DNA of 64,000 bases. Source: JACVRW01 sp963821275 (GTDB taxonomy: Bacteria; Actinomycetota; Thermoleophilia; Solirubrobacterales; Thermoleophilaceae). The notes under the pieces are model-generated. The model did not search any database. It worked only from the letters and a program-made list of their open reading frames with translations, and had not been told where the DNA came from. The DNA lies in contig CAWGDF010000001.1 in the NCBI GenBank assembly GCA_963821275.1, positions 620,001-684,000 on the forward strand, in the 5' to 3' direction. The translations under genes and the position numbers were made by a program. Positions 1-8,185 of this stretch are shown one piece after another (within the stretch, counting starts at the first letter, position 1; each line of letters starts with the position of its first letter).

Positions 1-198
1 CTGACCGGCCACAACCCTCTGCAGCGGCTCGGCTACCGGGGAACCATCGGGCTCAAGACCGGCTTCAACAACGAGGCGGGCCGCTGTTTCGTGGGCGTGG
101 TCAGGCGCGGGGGACGAACGCTCGCGGTGGTGCTGCTGAACTCGCGCGACCCGTCGAAGCAGGCGCCGCGGCTGCTGGACGCGGCCTTCGCGACGTAG
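1..198 (+). CDS. D-alanyl-D-alanine carboxypeptidase, C-terminal part (cut by window edge)
   Basis: The open frame enters from the left edge and ends at a TAG, giving the last 65 residues. It carries the KTG box of serine penicillin-binding proteins (LKTGFNNEAGR, residues 18-28 of the fragment), followed by the beta-strand typical of family S11 (GVVRRGGRTLAVVLL). S11 enzymes trim the terminal D-Ala from peptidoglycan stem peptides outside the membrane. The SxxK and SxN boxes would lie upstream of the window. A class-A beta-lactamase-like protein is possible, but the KTGFNN sequence fits DacA/DacF-type carboxypeptidases better. Confidence 0.8.
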   Translation: MTGHNPLQRLGYRGTIGLKTGFNNEAGRCFVGVVRRGGRTLAVVLLNSRDPSKQAPRLLDAAFAT

Positions 199-231
199 AG
201 ATTCGATCCCGGCGCCTACCATGTGGCGAAC

Positions 232-304
232 GGGGCCATAGCTCAGTTGGGAGAGCGCGTCGCTTGCACCGACGAGGTCGCCGGTTCGAATCCGGCTGGC
301 TCCA
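232..304 (+). tRNA. tRNA-Ala (anticodon TGC)
   Basis: The 73-nt cloverleaf folds with acceptor arm GGGGCCA/TGGCTCC plus discriminator A, a D-arm containing AGCTCAGTTGGGAGAGC, anticodon stem CGTCG/CGACG with loop CTTGCAC (anticodon TGC), and T-arm GGTTCGAATCC. CCA is not needed from the genome beyond the A. It lies 33 bp after the carboxypeptidase stop. Confidence 0.95.
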
Positions 305-367
305 TCTCTCCCTAGCGGCGCAGCTTCACGCTCAGCACCTCACCCTCGCCCGGCTGCATCTCCTGAG

Positions 368-973
368 CTAGTCGAAGTCGAAGTCGCGCGGCGGCTTCTG
401 CTCGAACCAGAGCCGGTCGTGCTCCGGCGTCTCCTGGAGGAAGTCCGGCGTGTCCTCGAGGACGTCGCCGTCGGCGCTCTCCTGGTCCTCCGCGGCGGGC
501 TGGTCCGCGGCGGGCTCGTCCTCCTCGAACCAGGAGTCGACCTGCTCATCGCGCGGCTCGGGCGCCGCCACGTCCTTGGGCTCCTCGGCCAGGGCCGCCT
601 GAGTGCCCGGCTCCTCGGAAGGCGCCGGCTCGCCGAGACTCTCCTCCTCGGGCTCGTCCTCGAGGGCCAGCGACGCGTGATCGACGAACTCCGTCGGCGC
701 CTCGGGAGCGTTCTCGTCCACGACGGCGGACTCGGCTACCTCGGGATCCGCGGCAGCCTCCTCAACGACGGGCTCGTCAGCGACCGCCTCGTCGGCGACT
801 GCCTCGTCGGCGACCTCCTCCGGCTCGCCGCCCTCCTCCTCGGGCTCCTGGGCGAGCTCGCGGCGAGCAGGCCCGAGCGCCTCCTCCTCCTGTTGCTCGA
901 GCTCTTCCTCCGGGGCGCCGTGCTTGCGCCTGAGGTCAAGATGCTCCCGGATGGCGTCGTCGAGGACCCCCAT
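368..973 (-). CDS. Acidic Glu/Pro/Ala-rich protein of unknown function
   Basis: The product is about 201 residues if it starts at the ATG before GVLDDAIREHL. A longer start at 1057 would add 28 unconserved residues. The N-terminus (MGVLDDAIREHLDLRRKHGA) is a short helical motif I recall from small actinobacterial proteins. The middle is a low-complexity acidic stretch with VADEAVADEAVADEP repeats. The C-terminus (DRLWFEQKPPRDFDFD) looks conserved and may be a docking tail. There is no signal peptide or membrane segment. It sits between two tRNA-Ala genes on the opposite strand. The charge pattern suggests an intrinsically disordered cytoplasmic protein; the function is unknown. Confidence 0.7.
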   Translation of the reverse strand: MGVLDDAIREHLDLRRKHGAPEEELEQQEEEALGPARRELAQEPEEEGGEPEEVADEAVADEAVADEPVVEEAAADPEVAESAVVDENAPEAPTEFVDHASLALEDEPEEESLGEPAPSEEPGTQAALAEEPKDVAAPEPRDEQVDSWFEEDEPAADQPAAEDQESADGDVLEDTPDFLQETPEHDRLWFEQKPPRDFDFD

Positions 974-1069
974 CCGGCGGAACTGTACCGAGGCGGGCAT
1001 CAGGTGTTCCGCCAGCCCGCGGACGGCGGCGGCGGACGGCAGGGCCGCCGCTACCATGGGGTCGGCCGC

Positions 1070-1142
1070 GGGGCTATAGCTCAGCTGGAAGAGCGCCTGG
1101 ATCGCACCCAGGAGGTCGCCGGTTCGAGTCCGGCTAGCTCCA
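1070..1142 (+). tRNA. tRNA-Ala (anticodon CGC)
   Basis: The 73-nt tRNA has acceptor arm GGGGCTA/TAGCTCC plus A, D-arm TAGCTCAGCTGGAAGAGC, anticodon stem CCTGG/CCAGG with loop ATCGCAC (anticodon CGC), and T-arm GGTTCGAGTCC. Its 3' half and about 75 bp downstream occur again, inverted, at 12652-12772. Confidence 0.95.
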
Positions 1143-1220
1143 TCAAAATACCTGCATATTCCGTAGAAACGTCTTGCCGCGAGGCGGCCTGAAGTCCCCA
1201 GGAGGCCGCTCTACTGAATA
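1101..1220 (+). repeat. Copy A of a ~120-bp inverted repeat (tRNA-Ala 3' half plus flank)
   Basis: The copy starts exactly in the anticodon loop of tRNA-Ala(CGC) and runs through the tRNA 3' end into the downstream hairpin. The copy at 12652-12772 on the other strand aligns with roughly fifteen to eighteen mismatches by eye. The shared blocks include ATCGCACCCAGGAGGTCGCC and CCTGAAGTCCCCAGGAGGCC. Confidence 0.85.
1184..1209 (+). other. Hairpin downstream of tRNA-Ala(CGC), possible terminator
   Basis: GCGGCCT and AGGCCGC form a perfect 7-bp stem around a 12-nt loop. There is no T-run after it, so it is only a weak candidate terminator. In the inverted copy the left arm has changed and only five pairs remain. 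Confidence 0.4.
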
Positions 1221-1282
1221 CTCGGAAGCGGCGGTCCTGATCGGCCGAGGTTTGACTGCGCCGCCTTCTTTGGTCGAAAGGA

Positions 1283-1642
1283 GCAGCGAGCGCGGCCTGG
1301 GTCGGGAAGAAGCTGCCGACCGAGGCCGAATGGGAGCTGGCAGCCCGCGCCGGCCTCGCCGGCGCTACCTACACCTGGGGGGACGCTCCCGAGAAGGAGG
1401 GGCAGCAGCTGGCCAACTACTGGCACGGCGATTTCCCCTGGACGCCGGAGCGGGGTTACGGGACAACGCCTCCGGTGGGCTCCTACCCGCCCAACGGCTT
1501 CGGCCTCATCGACACGGCCGGAAATGTCTGGGAGTGGACGAGCGACTGGTACCACGATGGCTACGACCCCGCCAATCCGCGAGGCGGCAGCAGCGAAGAG
1601 AGCTACGACCAGGCGCGCATGCCGACCTTCGGGCCCGCATCC
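1283..1642 (+). pseudogene. Formylglycine-generating enzyme/sulfatase-modifying factor fragment
   Basis: Frame 2 reads GKKLPTEAEWELAARAG, then TYTWGD, NYWHGDFPW, PPVGSYPPNGFGL, and DTAGNVWEWTSDWY. These are the hallmark blocks of the FGE-sulfatase (SUMF1/EgtB-like) fold. The N-terminal half before AAW is missing, and the match stops at SYDQARMPTFGP, before the GGS and active-cysteine region of the family. The frame then runs without a stop into the downstream binding-protein gene, so it is a remnant fused by deletion rather than a working enzyme. No sulfatase gene is seen nearby. Confidence 0.85.
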
Positions 1643-1702
1643 CTACGCAGCGGTAGGGTTTCCCAACCCAGCCGGAAGGCGGCCCCTACGAAAGCTGGCC
1701 TG

Positions 1703-2659
1703 ATGCCGAATCTTCGCGCGCTGCTGGCGCTGGCTCTCGCCGCGGGTGCCCTCCTACCCGCCTGCGGCGACCAGAAGGAGGCGGACAACCATCCGGCCCG
1801 CGCGCGGCTGATCGACCGCGATCCCGATAACGCCGAGCGGCCCAGGCTGGTACTGGGCTCGAAGGGCTTCACGGAGCAGCTGATCCTGGTGGAGATCTAC
1901 TCGCAGGCGCTCGAGGCCGCCGGCTACCGGGTGCAGCGCGGACGTGAGGTGCCGAGCGAGCGCGCGGCGCTGGCGCCGCTGAGGAGCGGTGAGATCGACG
2001 CGTATCCCGAGTACACGGGCACCGCGCTCAACTCTCTCTTCGGCGAGGACCTCGAAGACCTGCCGAAGGATCCGGCACGTGCCTACACGCAGGCTCGCGC
2101 GGAGTTCGCCCGGGAGGGGCTGGTGGCGCTGCCGCCCACGCCGTTCGAGAACTCGAGCGGCTTCGCGATGCTGAGCGAGGCGGCCCGAAACCTCGGGGTG
2201 ACCACGCTCTCCGGGCTCGAGGGCGAGGCCTCGGACCTCGTCCTGTCCGGACCGCCGCAGTGCGCCCGGCGCGCCGATTGCCTGCCGGGGCTCGAGCGCA
2301 GCTACGGGCTGCGCTTCGAGGACTTCCTACCGGTCGACATCAGCGCCCGCTACCAGCCGCTGATCGAGGAGAGGGCCGACGTGGGCGTCGTCTTCACCAC
2401 CGACGGCGAGATCCGCACCGAGAACCTGACCCTGCTCGCGGACGACCGCCGCATGCTCCCGCCGGACAACGTGACGCTTGTGGTGCGCGAGGAGGCACTC
2501 CGGGCCGCGGGTCCCGGCCTGCGCCGGGTTGTGGCCGCTGTGCAGCGCGGCCTCACGCTCCCTGTGATGCAGGAGCTCAACTCGCGCGTGGAGCTCGACG
2601 GAGAGACTCCCGCCGCCGTCGCCTACGGCTACCTCCGTGAGGTGGGCTACGTCGAATAG
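1703..2659 (+). CDS. Glycine betaine/choline-type ABC substrate-binding lipoprotein (OpuAC/ProX/OsmF-like)
   Basis: The product is 318 residues, starting at the ATG that begins a lipoprotein signal peptide (MPNLRALLAL..., lipobox LPAC with Cys21). The mature part shows LGSKGFTEQLI (residues 51-61) and EIDAYPEYTGTA (97-108). Both are characteristic of quaternary-amine binding proteins of the OpuCC/OsmF group, which capture osmolytes outside the membrane for an ABC importer. No permease or ATPase gene follows; the next gene is a DUF4239 protein 6 nt away. It is therefore an orphan receptor here, or its partners lie elsewhere. The frame is open upstream into the FGE remnant, but the signal peptide fixes this start. 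Confidence 0.85.
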   Translation: MPNLRALLALALAAGALLPACGDQKEADNHPARARLIDRDPDNAERPRLVLGSKGFTEQLILVEIYSQALEAAGYRVQRGREVPSERAALAPLRSGEIDAYPEYTGTALNSLFGEDLEDLPKDPARAYTQARAEFAREGLVALPPTPFENSSGFAMLSEAARNLGVTTLSGLEGEASDLVLSGPPQCARRADCLPGLERSYGLRFEDFLPVDISARYQPLIEERADVGVVFTTDGEIRTENLTLLADDRRMLPPDNVTLVVREEALRAAGPGLRRVVAAVQRGLTLPVMQELNSRVELDGETPAAVAYGYLREVGYVE

Positions 2660-2665
2660 CCGCGC

Positions 2666-3508
2666 ATGCTGATCACCATCCTCATCGCCAGCCTTGCCGT
2701 GGCGGCCGCCCTGACCGTCAATCGCCTGGTCTGGCGTCCGGGTCAGGAGGCGGGCACCATTTCTCCGGAGGGACTCAAGCTGGATCGGGTCGCCGGTCCC
2801 CTGGCCACCCTGGCGGTCCTGCTCCTGGCCTTCGTGCTGGTCCAGAGCTTCGCCTCGTGGTCCGGGGCGCGACGAGCGGAGGCGGCCGAGGCCAACGCGA
2901 CGCTGCTGCTCTTCCGCGAAGCCGACCTCATCAGCAACCCGCAACTGCGCCATGAAGTGCGGAAGCAGGTGATCTGCTACGCCACAAGCGTCATCGAGCA
3001 GGAGTGGCCGGCCATGGCCGACGGGAAGATCAGCAACGTGCCGACCTACTGGGCGTCCACCATCCGCCGGAGCGCCATACGGGAGGTGCGTAGCGGAGCG
3101 GACGACGCCGCCGGCTCGGCGATCATCAGGCGCGACGGCGAGCGCGCCACGGCCAGGCAGGACCTGCTCGCCGAGGCCCGGACCGCCGTGCCCCCGGCCA
3201 TGTACTGGCTGATGCTCTTTAACGTGGCCGTTGCGCTGGTGCTGATCGGCGTGATCACGATGAAGGGGATGAGCCAGGGCATGCATGCCGCCATGGTCGT
3301 TACGACCGCGGTGGTGTTCACCTCCACGCTGCTGCTAATCCGCGATCTCGACCAGCCCTACGACGGGATCAACGCCCGCGAGCCGGCGCAGACCACCTTC
3401 GTCCGAGGCCAGATGCTGGCCGAGGTGGTGGGCGGCCTCCCGTGCGACAGCCGCGGGCTCCCCACCGACGCTCCGCTGTTCCGCCCGCAGACGGCGTCGC
3501 AGGACTGA
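2666..3508 (+). CDS. DUF4239 (bestrophin-like) membrane protein
   Basis: The product is 280 residues. It has an N-terminal membrane helix (residues 2-20), a second (about 45-64), a long soluble segment with conserved-looking RKQVICYATSVIEQEW and W-rich positions, and two helices near 178-200 and 208-225. This arrangement matches DUF4239 proteins, whose soluble part lies between two helical pairs. The molecular role is unknown; the family has been compared to bestrophin anion channels. It begins 6 nt after the binding-protein gene, so the two are probably co-transcribed. Confidence 0.7.
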   Translation: MLITILIASLAVAAALTVNRLVWRPGQEAGTISPEGLKLDRVAGPLATLAVLLLAFVLVQSFASWSGARRAEAAEANATLLLFREADLISNPQLRHEVRKQVICYATSVIEQEWPAMADGKISNVPTYWASTIRRSAIREVRSGADDAAGSAIIRRDGERATARQDLLAEARTAVPPAMYWLMLFNVAVALVLIGVITMKGMSQGMHAAMVVTTAVVFTSTLLLIRDLDQPYDGINAREPAQTTFVRGQMLAEVVGGLPCDSRGLPTDAPLFRPQTASQD

Positions 3509-3801
3509 GCGCTTCGCGCGGCACGGGGCGCTCCACGACGGTCTCCATCTGACCTACCCGGACGTGATCAACGAGATCGTCGCCCGGGGGCCTCTGAGAA
3601 CTGGCGAGCTGACAGGCGTGCTCGTGGCAACAGTCCGGAACTCCGGGGAGACCCACACGCCAAACTAGCCTCGGGCTCACCAGCACCAAGAACAACACCG
3701 GCGTCGAGGGCGACCCCCCAAGCATCGCCGATTTTCAGTCGCCCGCGACCGCCCGCACCGCGGGCAGCTCAACTAGCCCGGCCGCCGCCGCGACACCTGG
3801 T

Positions 3802-4245
3802 GGATGCGCGTCTGACCGGGCGCGGCTGCTCGCCCACGAATTACCGGAGGACCCGCACGGCCTGGTCTCCGAATCCGGGATTATTGGGCTCCACGCGCTC
3901 TTCGTCGGCGAGCACGAACGCGCGCAGGCGGCGTTTGCAAAGCAATTGCGACTCTGCCGCGAGCACGGGGTTCAGCATGCGGCACCTCTGGGTCTCGCTG
4001 GTCTCGCGGCGATCGCCGCTCGCCCGGAAGAGGACGTGCGTGCGGCGTACCTACTCGGGGCGGCGGCCGCCATCGGCCCGATTGACGACGCCGATGTGGT
4101 GGCGCAGCTCGATGATGGTTTCTTTACGCCCGCACGCGAGCGGCTAGGCAACCGCCGCTGGGACGAGGCACGCTCCGCGGGCGCCCGCCTGACCCTCGAA
4201 GACGCCATCTCCCTCGCGCTCACCCCCGGTCCGAGCTCCGGCTGA
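3802..4245 (+). pseudogene. C-terminal remnant of an AfsR/LuxR-type TPR regulator
   Basis: One frame reads ARLLAHELPED..., GLHALFVGEHERAQAAF (a TPR-like repeat), AYLLGAAAAIGPID, FFTPARERLGNRRWDEA and LTLEDAISLAL. The end block (LLGAA..., ...W..A...G....EDAI.LAL) is the standard tail of the large ATPase/TPR regulators found elsewhere in this window. Everything upstream (DNA-binding and ATPase domains) is absent. The 293 bp before it (3509-3801) contain no recognisable gene. Confidence 0.75.
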
Positions 4246-4257
4246 ACCATTGGCCCA

Positions 4258-4335
4258 TACGAGGCCAGCTATCGGATCTGCTACGTCCGCGGCCCGGAGG
4301 GAACCATCATCGAGCTAGCGGAGCAGATCGGCTAA
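4258..4335 (+). pseudogene. VOC/glyoxalase-family C-terminal tail fragment
   Basis: The frame YEASYRICYVRGPEGTIIEL ends at TAA after ELAEQIG. This is the typical last strand and metal-ligand Glu region of vicinal-oxygen-chelate proteins (RGPEG-IIELAE). Only 25 codons remain, directly after the regulator remnant. Confidence 0.7.
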
Positions 4336-4482
4336 CGGATCGAGTCCGCTGCCGACTCTCAGAGGTTCGTCGCGTGGGAGCGATCCACCCGCGGGTCGGA
4401 CCCCGAGGGCTCTCACATGCCCCCCAACCATAAGTTGCACCGTCCCAGCAGCACGATGGGTCAGCGGGACTCGGTGAGCGCG

Positions 4483-4745
4483 CTACCGCGTCGGGGCGAG
4501 TGCGACGGCGAGGATCGCCGCCGGATTGCCCGGCGGCCAGCCGGGAAGTGGATCGATGGTGTCGAGCTGAATGAACCCGCGAGCGAGCCAGAAGGCACGC
4601 GTCGCGTCGTAGGGGGCATAGCCGACGGACGGATCGAGCGACTTGACTTCGACGATCTGCACGCCGTCAGCGCTCAACTCGTCCAAAACGTGGTTGACGA
4701 GCCGGGTGCCGAGGCCTGCTCCTCGGCGATCGGCGGCGACCGCGG
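4483..4745 (-). pseudogene. GNAT acetyltransferase, N-terminally truncated
   Basis: Reading leftward, the frame gives AAVAADRRGAGLGTRLVNHV (acetyl-CoA-binding motif A, with R-x-x-G-x-G/A), then DELSADGVQIVEVKSL, YDATRAFWLARGF, and PAAILAVAL. The strands before motif A, including the start codon, are missing because the frame runs head-on into the VOC fragment at about 4745. The remaining C-terminal half cannot bind both substrates. Confidence 0.75.
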
Positions 4746-5071
4746 CGCTTGACTTCTACACGAACGTCCTGGGCTTCGAGCAGCGGGCCGATAACCCGAC
4801 CCCGGACGGACCGCGGTTCCTGACCGTCGCGGTCAACGGTCAGGACTTCCCGCTGGTTCTCTGGCCGGGGACACCCGGGCAGGGGCAGCCGGTATTCGGC
4901 CGCATCCCGGCGGCGTACACCATCGAGACGGGGGATTGCCGGAGGGCGTACGAGGAGCTCAAGTCGCGCGGCGTGAAGTTCGATACGGGGGTGCTCGAAT
5001 ACCCGTGGGGCTATGTCGCGGTGTTCCAGGACCCTGACGGCAACCGGCTGCAGCTGCGAGAAGGCCGCTAG
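4745..5071 (+). pseudogene. VOC-family (glyoxalase/bleomycin-resistance-like) protein missing its start
   Basis: The frame reads ALDFYTNVLGFEQRADNP, FLTVAVNGQDFPLVLWPG, AAYTIETGDCRRAYEELKSRG and VAVFQDPDGNRLQLREGR. These are all the blocks of a VOC domain except the first beta-strand with its metal-binding His. The usual first 12-15 residues are replaced by the end-to-end junction with the GNAT fragment. No start codon with a ribosome site precedes it. The reading frame is otherwise intact, so the truncation may be recent. Confidence 0.75.
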
Positions 5072-5196
5072 TCGGGATCCGATCAGGAGTCGGCTGGGTC
5101 GGGTTCACGGACTCCGGCAGCAGGGCGGTCTCGAGCTCACGGTCGCGGTAGGGACACCCCCCGCGCTCAGGCGAGGAGCGACCTTCGGACCAGTTG

Positions 5197-7788
5197 TCAG
5201 GAGGTTGGGGCCCAATCGGCCTGCAGCCCCCGGGCGAGAGCGATGGCCTCCCGCTGGTTCAGCTCGGTTCCGGCGGCGAACGCGTCCTCGAAGCGGTCAG
5301 GTCCCAGCGCCTCGCGTATGTGCGTTCTCAGCTCGTCCTCGCCTCGCCGCAACGCCGGCCATTGACGATGCCCGTAGCGCTTCCGGAGGCCCTCGGCCGC
5401 CGCGGCCAGCCGCGCTGCCCGCTCCGGGTCGCGTGCCGCGAGTGCCAAACGGGCGAACGCGACCAGGATCTGGATCAGGTTGCGGGTGTTGTGAATCGTC
5501 AGGCTCAGTCCCAGGCCTTCGTCGAGCAGGGCCCGAGCCTCATTCAACTCGCCACGTGCCACGGCGAGGGTGGCGAGCTGTGTCCGCGACCACGCCGCCA
5601 GCCAGTCGTAGCCGGATCTGTCCGCCAACTCGCGGCACTCGAGCAGATGCCGCCGGGCGTCTTCGTCACGGCCGGTGGCGATCTCCAAGCCGCCCACGCT
5701 TATACCGGCTACGCCGGTCCAGTACGGCTCGTCGTGGGCGCGGAGCAATTCCGCGGAGTCCAACGCGTCCCGGAGCGCGCCTTCGTCGTCGCCGCCGTTC
5801 CCCCGGATCCACGCGAAGGCCAGCCGGGCCACACCTTCCAGTTGAGGATCGTCGATCTCCGCCAGCAGCTGCGCCAGCCGCTTCCCTGCCGCCTGCGCCT
5901 CCGCGTCGTCACCTACGTCGTTGGCGGTTATGAGGTCGATCCACAGCAGTTCGGCCTGAGCCTGGGGAGGCATCGACTCCGCGCCGGGGAGCATCTGCTC
6001 GACCCACGGCCGGGCCTCGCCAGTGCGATCGCTCAGCTCCCAGTACAAACCGAGTGCTCGGAACAGGTGCGGCAGACGTCCTGTGTCATGACCCAGGTAC
6101 CAGCGCACGGCTGCGGCGAGGTTGCCGGCCTCCGCCTCCAGCCTCTCGAGCCACTCGCGATGGGGGGTGCTACGCAGGGGACGATCGGCGCGCTCGGCCA
6201 GGGACCGGTAGTACTCGGCATGGCGGTGTTGGATCTCGGCGACGTCGGTCCGCGCCGCAAGCCGTTCCGCGAGGAAGGCGCAGATCGTGTGGAGCATCCG
6301 CGGCCGCGGGCCTTCCTCGCCGATGTCGAGGCTGATCAGGCTATGGCGGGCGAGCGCCTCGGTCAGGTCGAGGGTTCGCTCCGGGTCGAGGTCGGCGACT
6401 GCTGCAACCGCGCTTATCGTCCAGCCGTCGACGAACACCGCCGCGGTCTCGAGCAGATCACGTTCTCCCTCTTCCAGCAGGCCGACGCTCCACTCGACGG
6501 TGGCCCGCAGGGTCCGCTGGCGCTCGGGGAGGTCGACCGAACCCGTTCCCAGCGCATCGAGCGAGGTCGACAGCCGGGTCAAGAGCTCCCCTGGCTCGAG
6601 CAAGCGGATGCGTGCGGCTGCCAGCTCGATGGCGAGCGGCAGGCCCTCGAGGCGACGGCAGATCTCCGCCACCGCCGCGGCGTTGTCCTCCGCGAGGGCG
6701 AACCCGTATCGCACGGCCCGCGCCCGGTCGACGAAGAGCGCCACCGCGGGGATCGACGCCAGCTCCTCGACCGGCAGCGCGGGCTCGTCCGGAAGCGACA
6801 GCGGCCGCACGACGTACTCCCGCTCCGCCCGCAGCCGCAGCACCAGCCGGCTCGTGGCCAGGATCGTGACGCCGGGGCAGGCCGCGAGTAGTTCGTCGAG
6901 GTGGGGAGCGACGCCCAAGGCCTGCTCGAGGTTGTCGAGTGTCAACAGCCACGCATCGTCGCCGAGTTGTTCGATGACGGCCTCTAGCGGAGAAGCCGTT
7001 CGCATGTCGGCGCCCACGGCGCGGCCGACCGCGGCCAGGACCATCTCAGGCTCTGTGATCGTCTCCAGCGCGACGAAGACGGTGCCGGCACGGAAGCGAT
7101 CACCCAGGCGCTCGCCAACCGCCACGGCGAGCCTGGTCTTGCCGACTCCGCCCGGCCCCGTCAAGGTCACCAGCCGAACGTCGGGACTCTGGACGAGGCG
7201 GGCCACCGCCTCGATGTCCCGCTCGCGTCCCACGAGCGATGTAGTCCCTGCGGGCAGGCGGCGAGGGCGTTGGCGCCCCGACCCCGGACCAGCCGCCGCG
7301 GCCCGGTCGGTGGCAAAGCGCTCACTCAGCACGGTCGCGAGGTCGTCGCGCAGCAGCCGCTCCAGCTGATCGGAGGTCTCGAACTTGCGGTAGGAGGCCT
7401 CCTGACCGATCCGGAGCATGAGGTGTTCGAGGCGGGGCTCGCGATCGGGCGCCGGCACCTTGGCGTACAGCAGGCGAGGCAGATCGTGGGACAGCTCGAA
7501 CTCCTCCTCCAGCCCGGAGATCTCCAGGCCAGCCGGGATTCGCCCATAGCTCTGCCAGTAGACGCCCACGAAGATGTCGCTCTGAGACAGGTAGGCTCGA
7601 TAGAGGTCTCGCGGAGGGTGCGGTCGCGCGCCCTGCTCGAAAATCACAGGGGTGAGCCCGAGCGCCGAGATGGCTGCCGCGGCGGCGCGCCGCTCGTCGG
7701 CCAGCTCGACCAGCGTCGAGCTGACGAATATGCGTAGCCGCTGGTCGGGTGTCCGGATGACGGGGATATCGGCCGACCCCGGGTTCAC
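5197..7788 (-). CDS. DUF4062-STAND ATPase with TPR-like C-terminus
   Basis: The product is 863 residues from a GTG (GGAG 7-10 nt upstream). Residues about 17-110 are a DUF4062 domain (LRIFVSSTLVELADERRAA, then DIFVGVYWQSYG). A P-loop ATPase follows with Walker A GPGGVGKT (211-218), Walker B LLTLDNLE (281-288), ATSR, and GLPLAIELAAARIRLL, the NB-ARC/AfsR-type signature. The last 350 residues are helical repeats ending EAIALARG. Known families: DUF4062 is a small Rossmann-like domain usually fused to STAND NTPases, where the ATPase-repeat part senses a ligand and the N-terminal part signals. No DNA-binding domain is visible, unlike its AfsR-type cousins here. The role could be signalling or defence; this is inference. 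Confidence 0.85.
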   Translation of the reverse strand: MNPGSADIPVIRTPDQRLRIFVSSTLVELADERRAAAAAISALGLTPVIFEQGARPHPPRDLYRAYLSQSDIFVGVYWQSYGRIPAGLEISGLEEEFELSHDLPRLLYAKVPAPDREPRLEHLMLRIGQEASYRKFETSDQLERLLRDDLATVLSERFATDRAAAAGPGSGRQRPRRLPAGTTSLVGRERDIEAVARLVQSPDVRLVTLTGPGGVGKTRLAVAVGERLGDRFRAGTVFVALETITEPEMVLAAVGRAVGADMRTASPLEAVIEQLGDDAWLLTLDNLEQALGVAPHLDELLAACPGVTILATSRLVLRLRAEREYVVRPLSLPDEPALPVEELASIPAVALFVDRARAVRYGFALAEDNAAAVAEICRRLEGLPLAIELAAARIRLLEPGELLTRLSTSLDALGTGSVDLPERQRTLRATVEWSVGLLEEGERDLLETAAVFVDGWTISAVAAVADLDPERTLDLTEALARHSLISLDIGEEGPRPRMLHTICAFLAERLAARTDVAEIQHRHAEYYRSLAERADRPLRSTPHREWLERLEAEAGNLAAAVRWYLGHDTGRLPHLFRALGLYWELSDRTGEARPWVEQMLPGAESMPPQAQAELLWIDLITANDVGDDAEAQAAGKRLAQLLAEIDDPQLEGVARLAFAWIRGNGGDDEGALRDALDSAELLRAHDEPYWTGVAGISVGGLEIATGRDEDARRHLLECRELADRSGYDWLAAWSRTQLATLAVARGELNEARALLDEGLGLSLTIHNTRNLIQILVAFARLALAARDPERAARLAAAAEGLRKRYGHRQWPALRRGEDELRTHIREALGPDRFEDAFAAGTELNQREAIALARGLQADWAPTS

Positions 7789-8185
7789 CGGCTGCTCCGC
7801 GGCTCGCGGCTGGAGGCATGCACGATCACGGCGTTAGTTTGGCACCGAGCCTTTGAGGCGCCTGTCGGCGCTTTGGATCCTCAGCCCCTCCACACTGAAC
7901 GAGCCCGCGGAGGGGGCGGGAACCTGGGTGGTGGGCTGATTCGCCTGACAGCCGACGACTCCAGGTTTGCCGATCATCGCCTGTCGGTGTGGCGGTCACG
8001 CGACGGGAGAGAGCGGCCGGTCGGTCTCACCGCAGAGCCTCTCGCGGGTGGTCCGCTACGGGCGACCACCCCCGTACACTGGCGCGGCGGGACGTCTGAA
8101 GCTCGCACCGCCCGAATCCGCTGAACGGTGGGCCCGCGCCACCGCTGGCGGGCGGCGCGGGCGGCGCGGGCTGGTTTTCTCGCGC
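7789..8185. other. Intergenic, no gene recognised
   Basis: This 397-bp stretch separates the divergent-side promoter of the DUF4062 gene from the stop of the hydrolase. It is GC-rich with short G/C repeats (GGCGGGCGGCGCGGGCGGCGCGG near 8147). No protein frame with family-like sequence was seen on either strand. Confidence 0.5.

Noticed and set aside
312..359. A 15-codon minus-strand frame (MQPGEGEVLSVKLRR) with AGGAG directly before ATG
   Set aside because: The ribosome site touches the ATG (no spacing), the peptide has no family-like feature, and it lies just after the stop of the acidic protein gene; chance is more likely.
782..835. Short repeats in the acidic gene (GACGAGGCCGTCGCC-like units) considered as CRISPR or satellite
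   Set aside because: They encode the VADEAVADEAVADEP stretch in frame; no spacers, so they are coding repeats only.
5194..6891. Long open frame on the + strand opposite the DUF4062 gene
   Set aside because: It is the mirror of a high-GC coding region; its composition is Arg/Gln/Pro-rich with no domain, while the minus strand encodes a clear ATPase.
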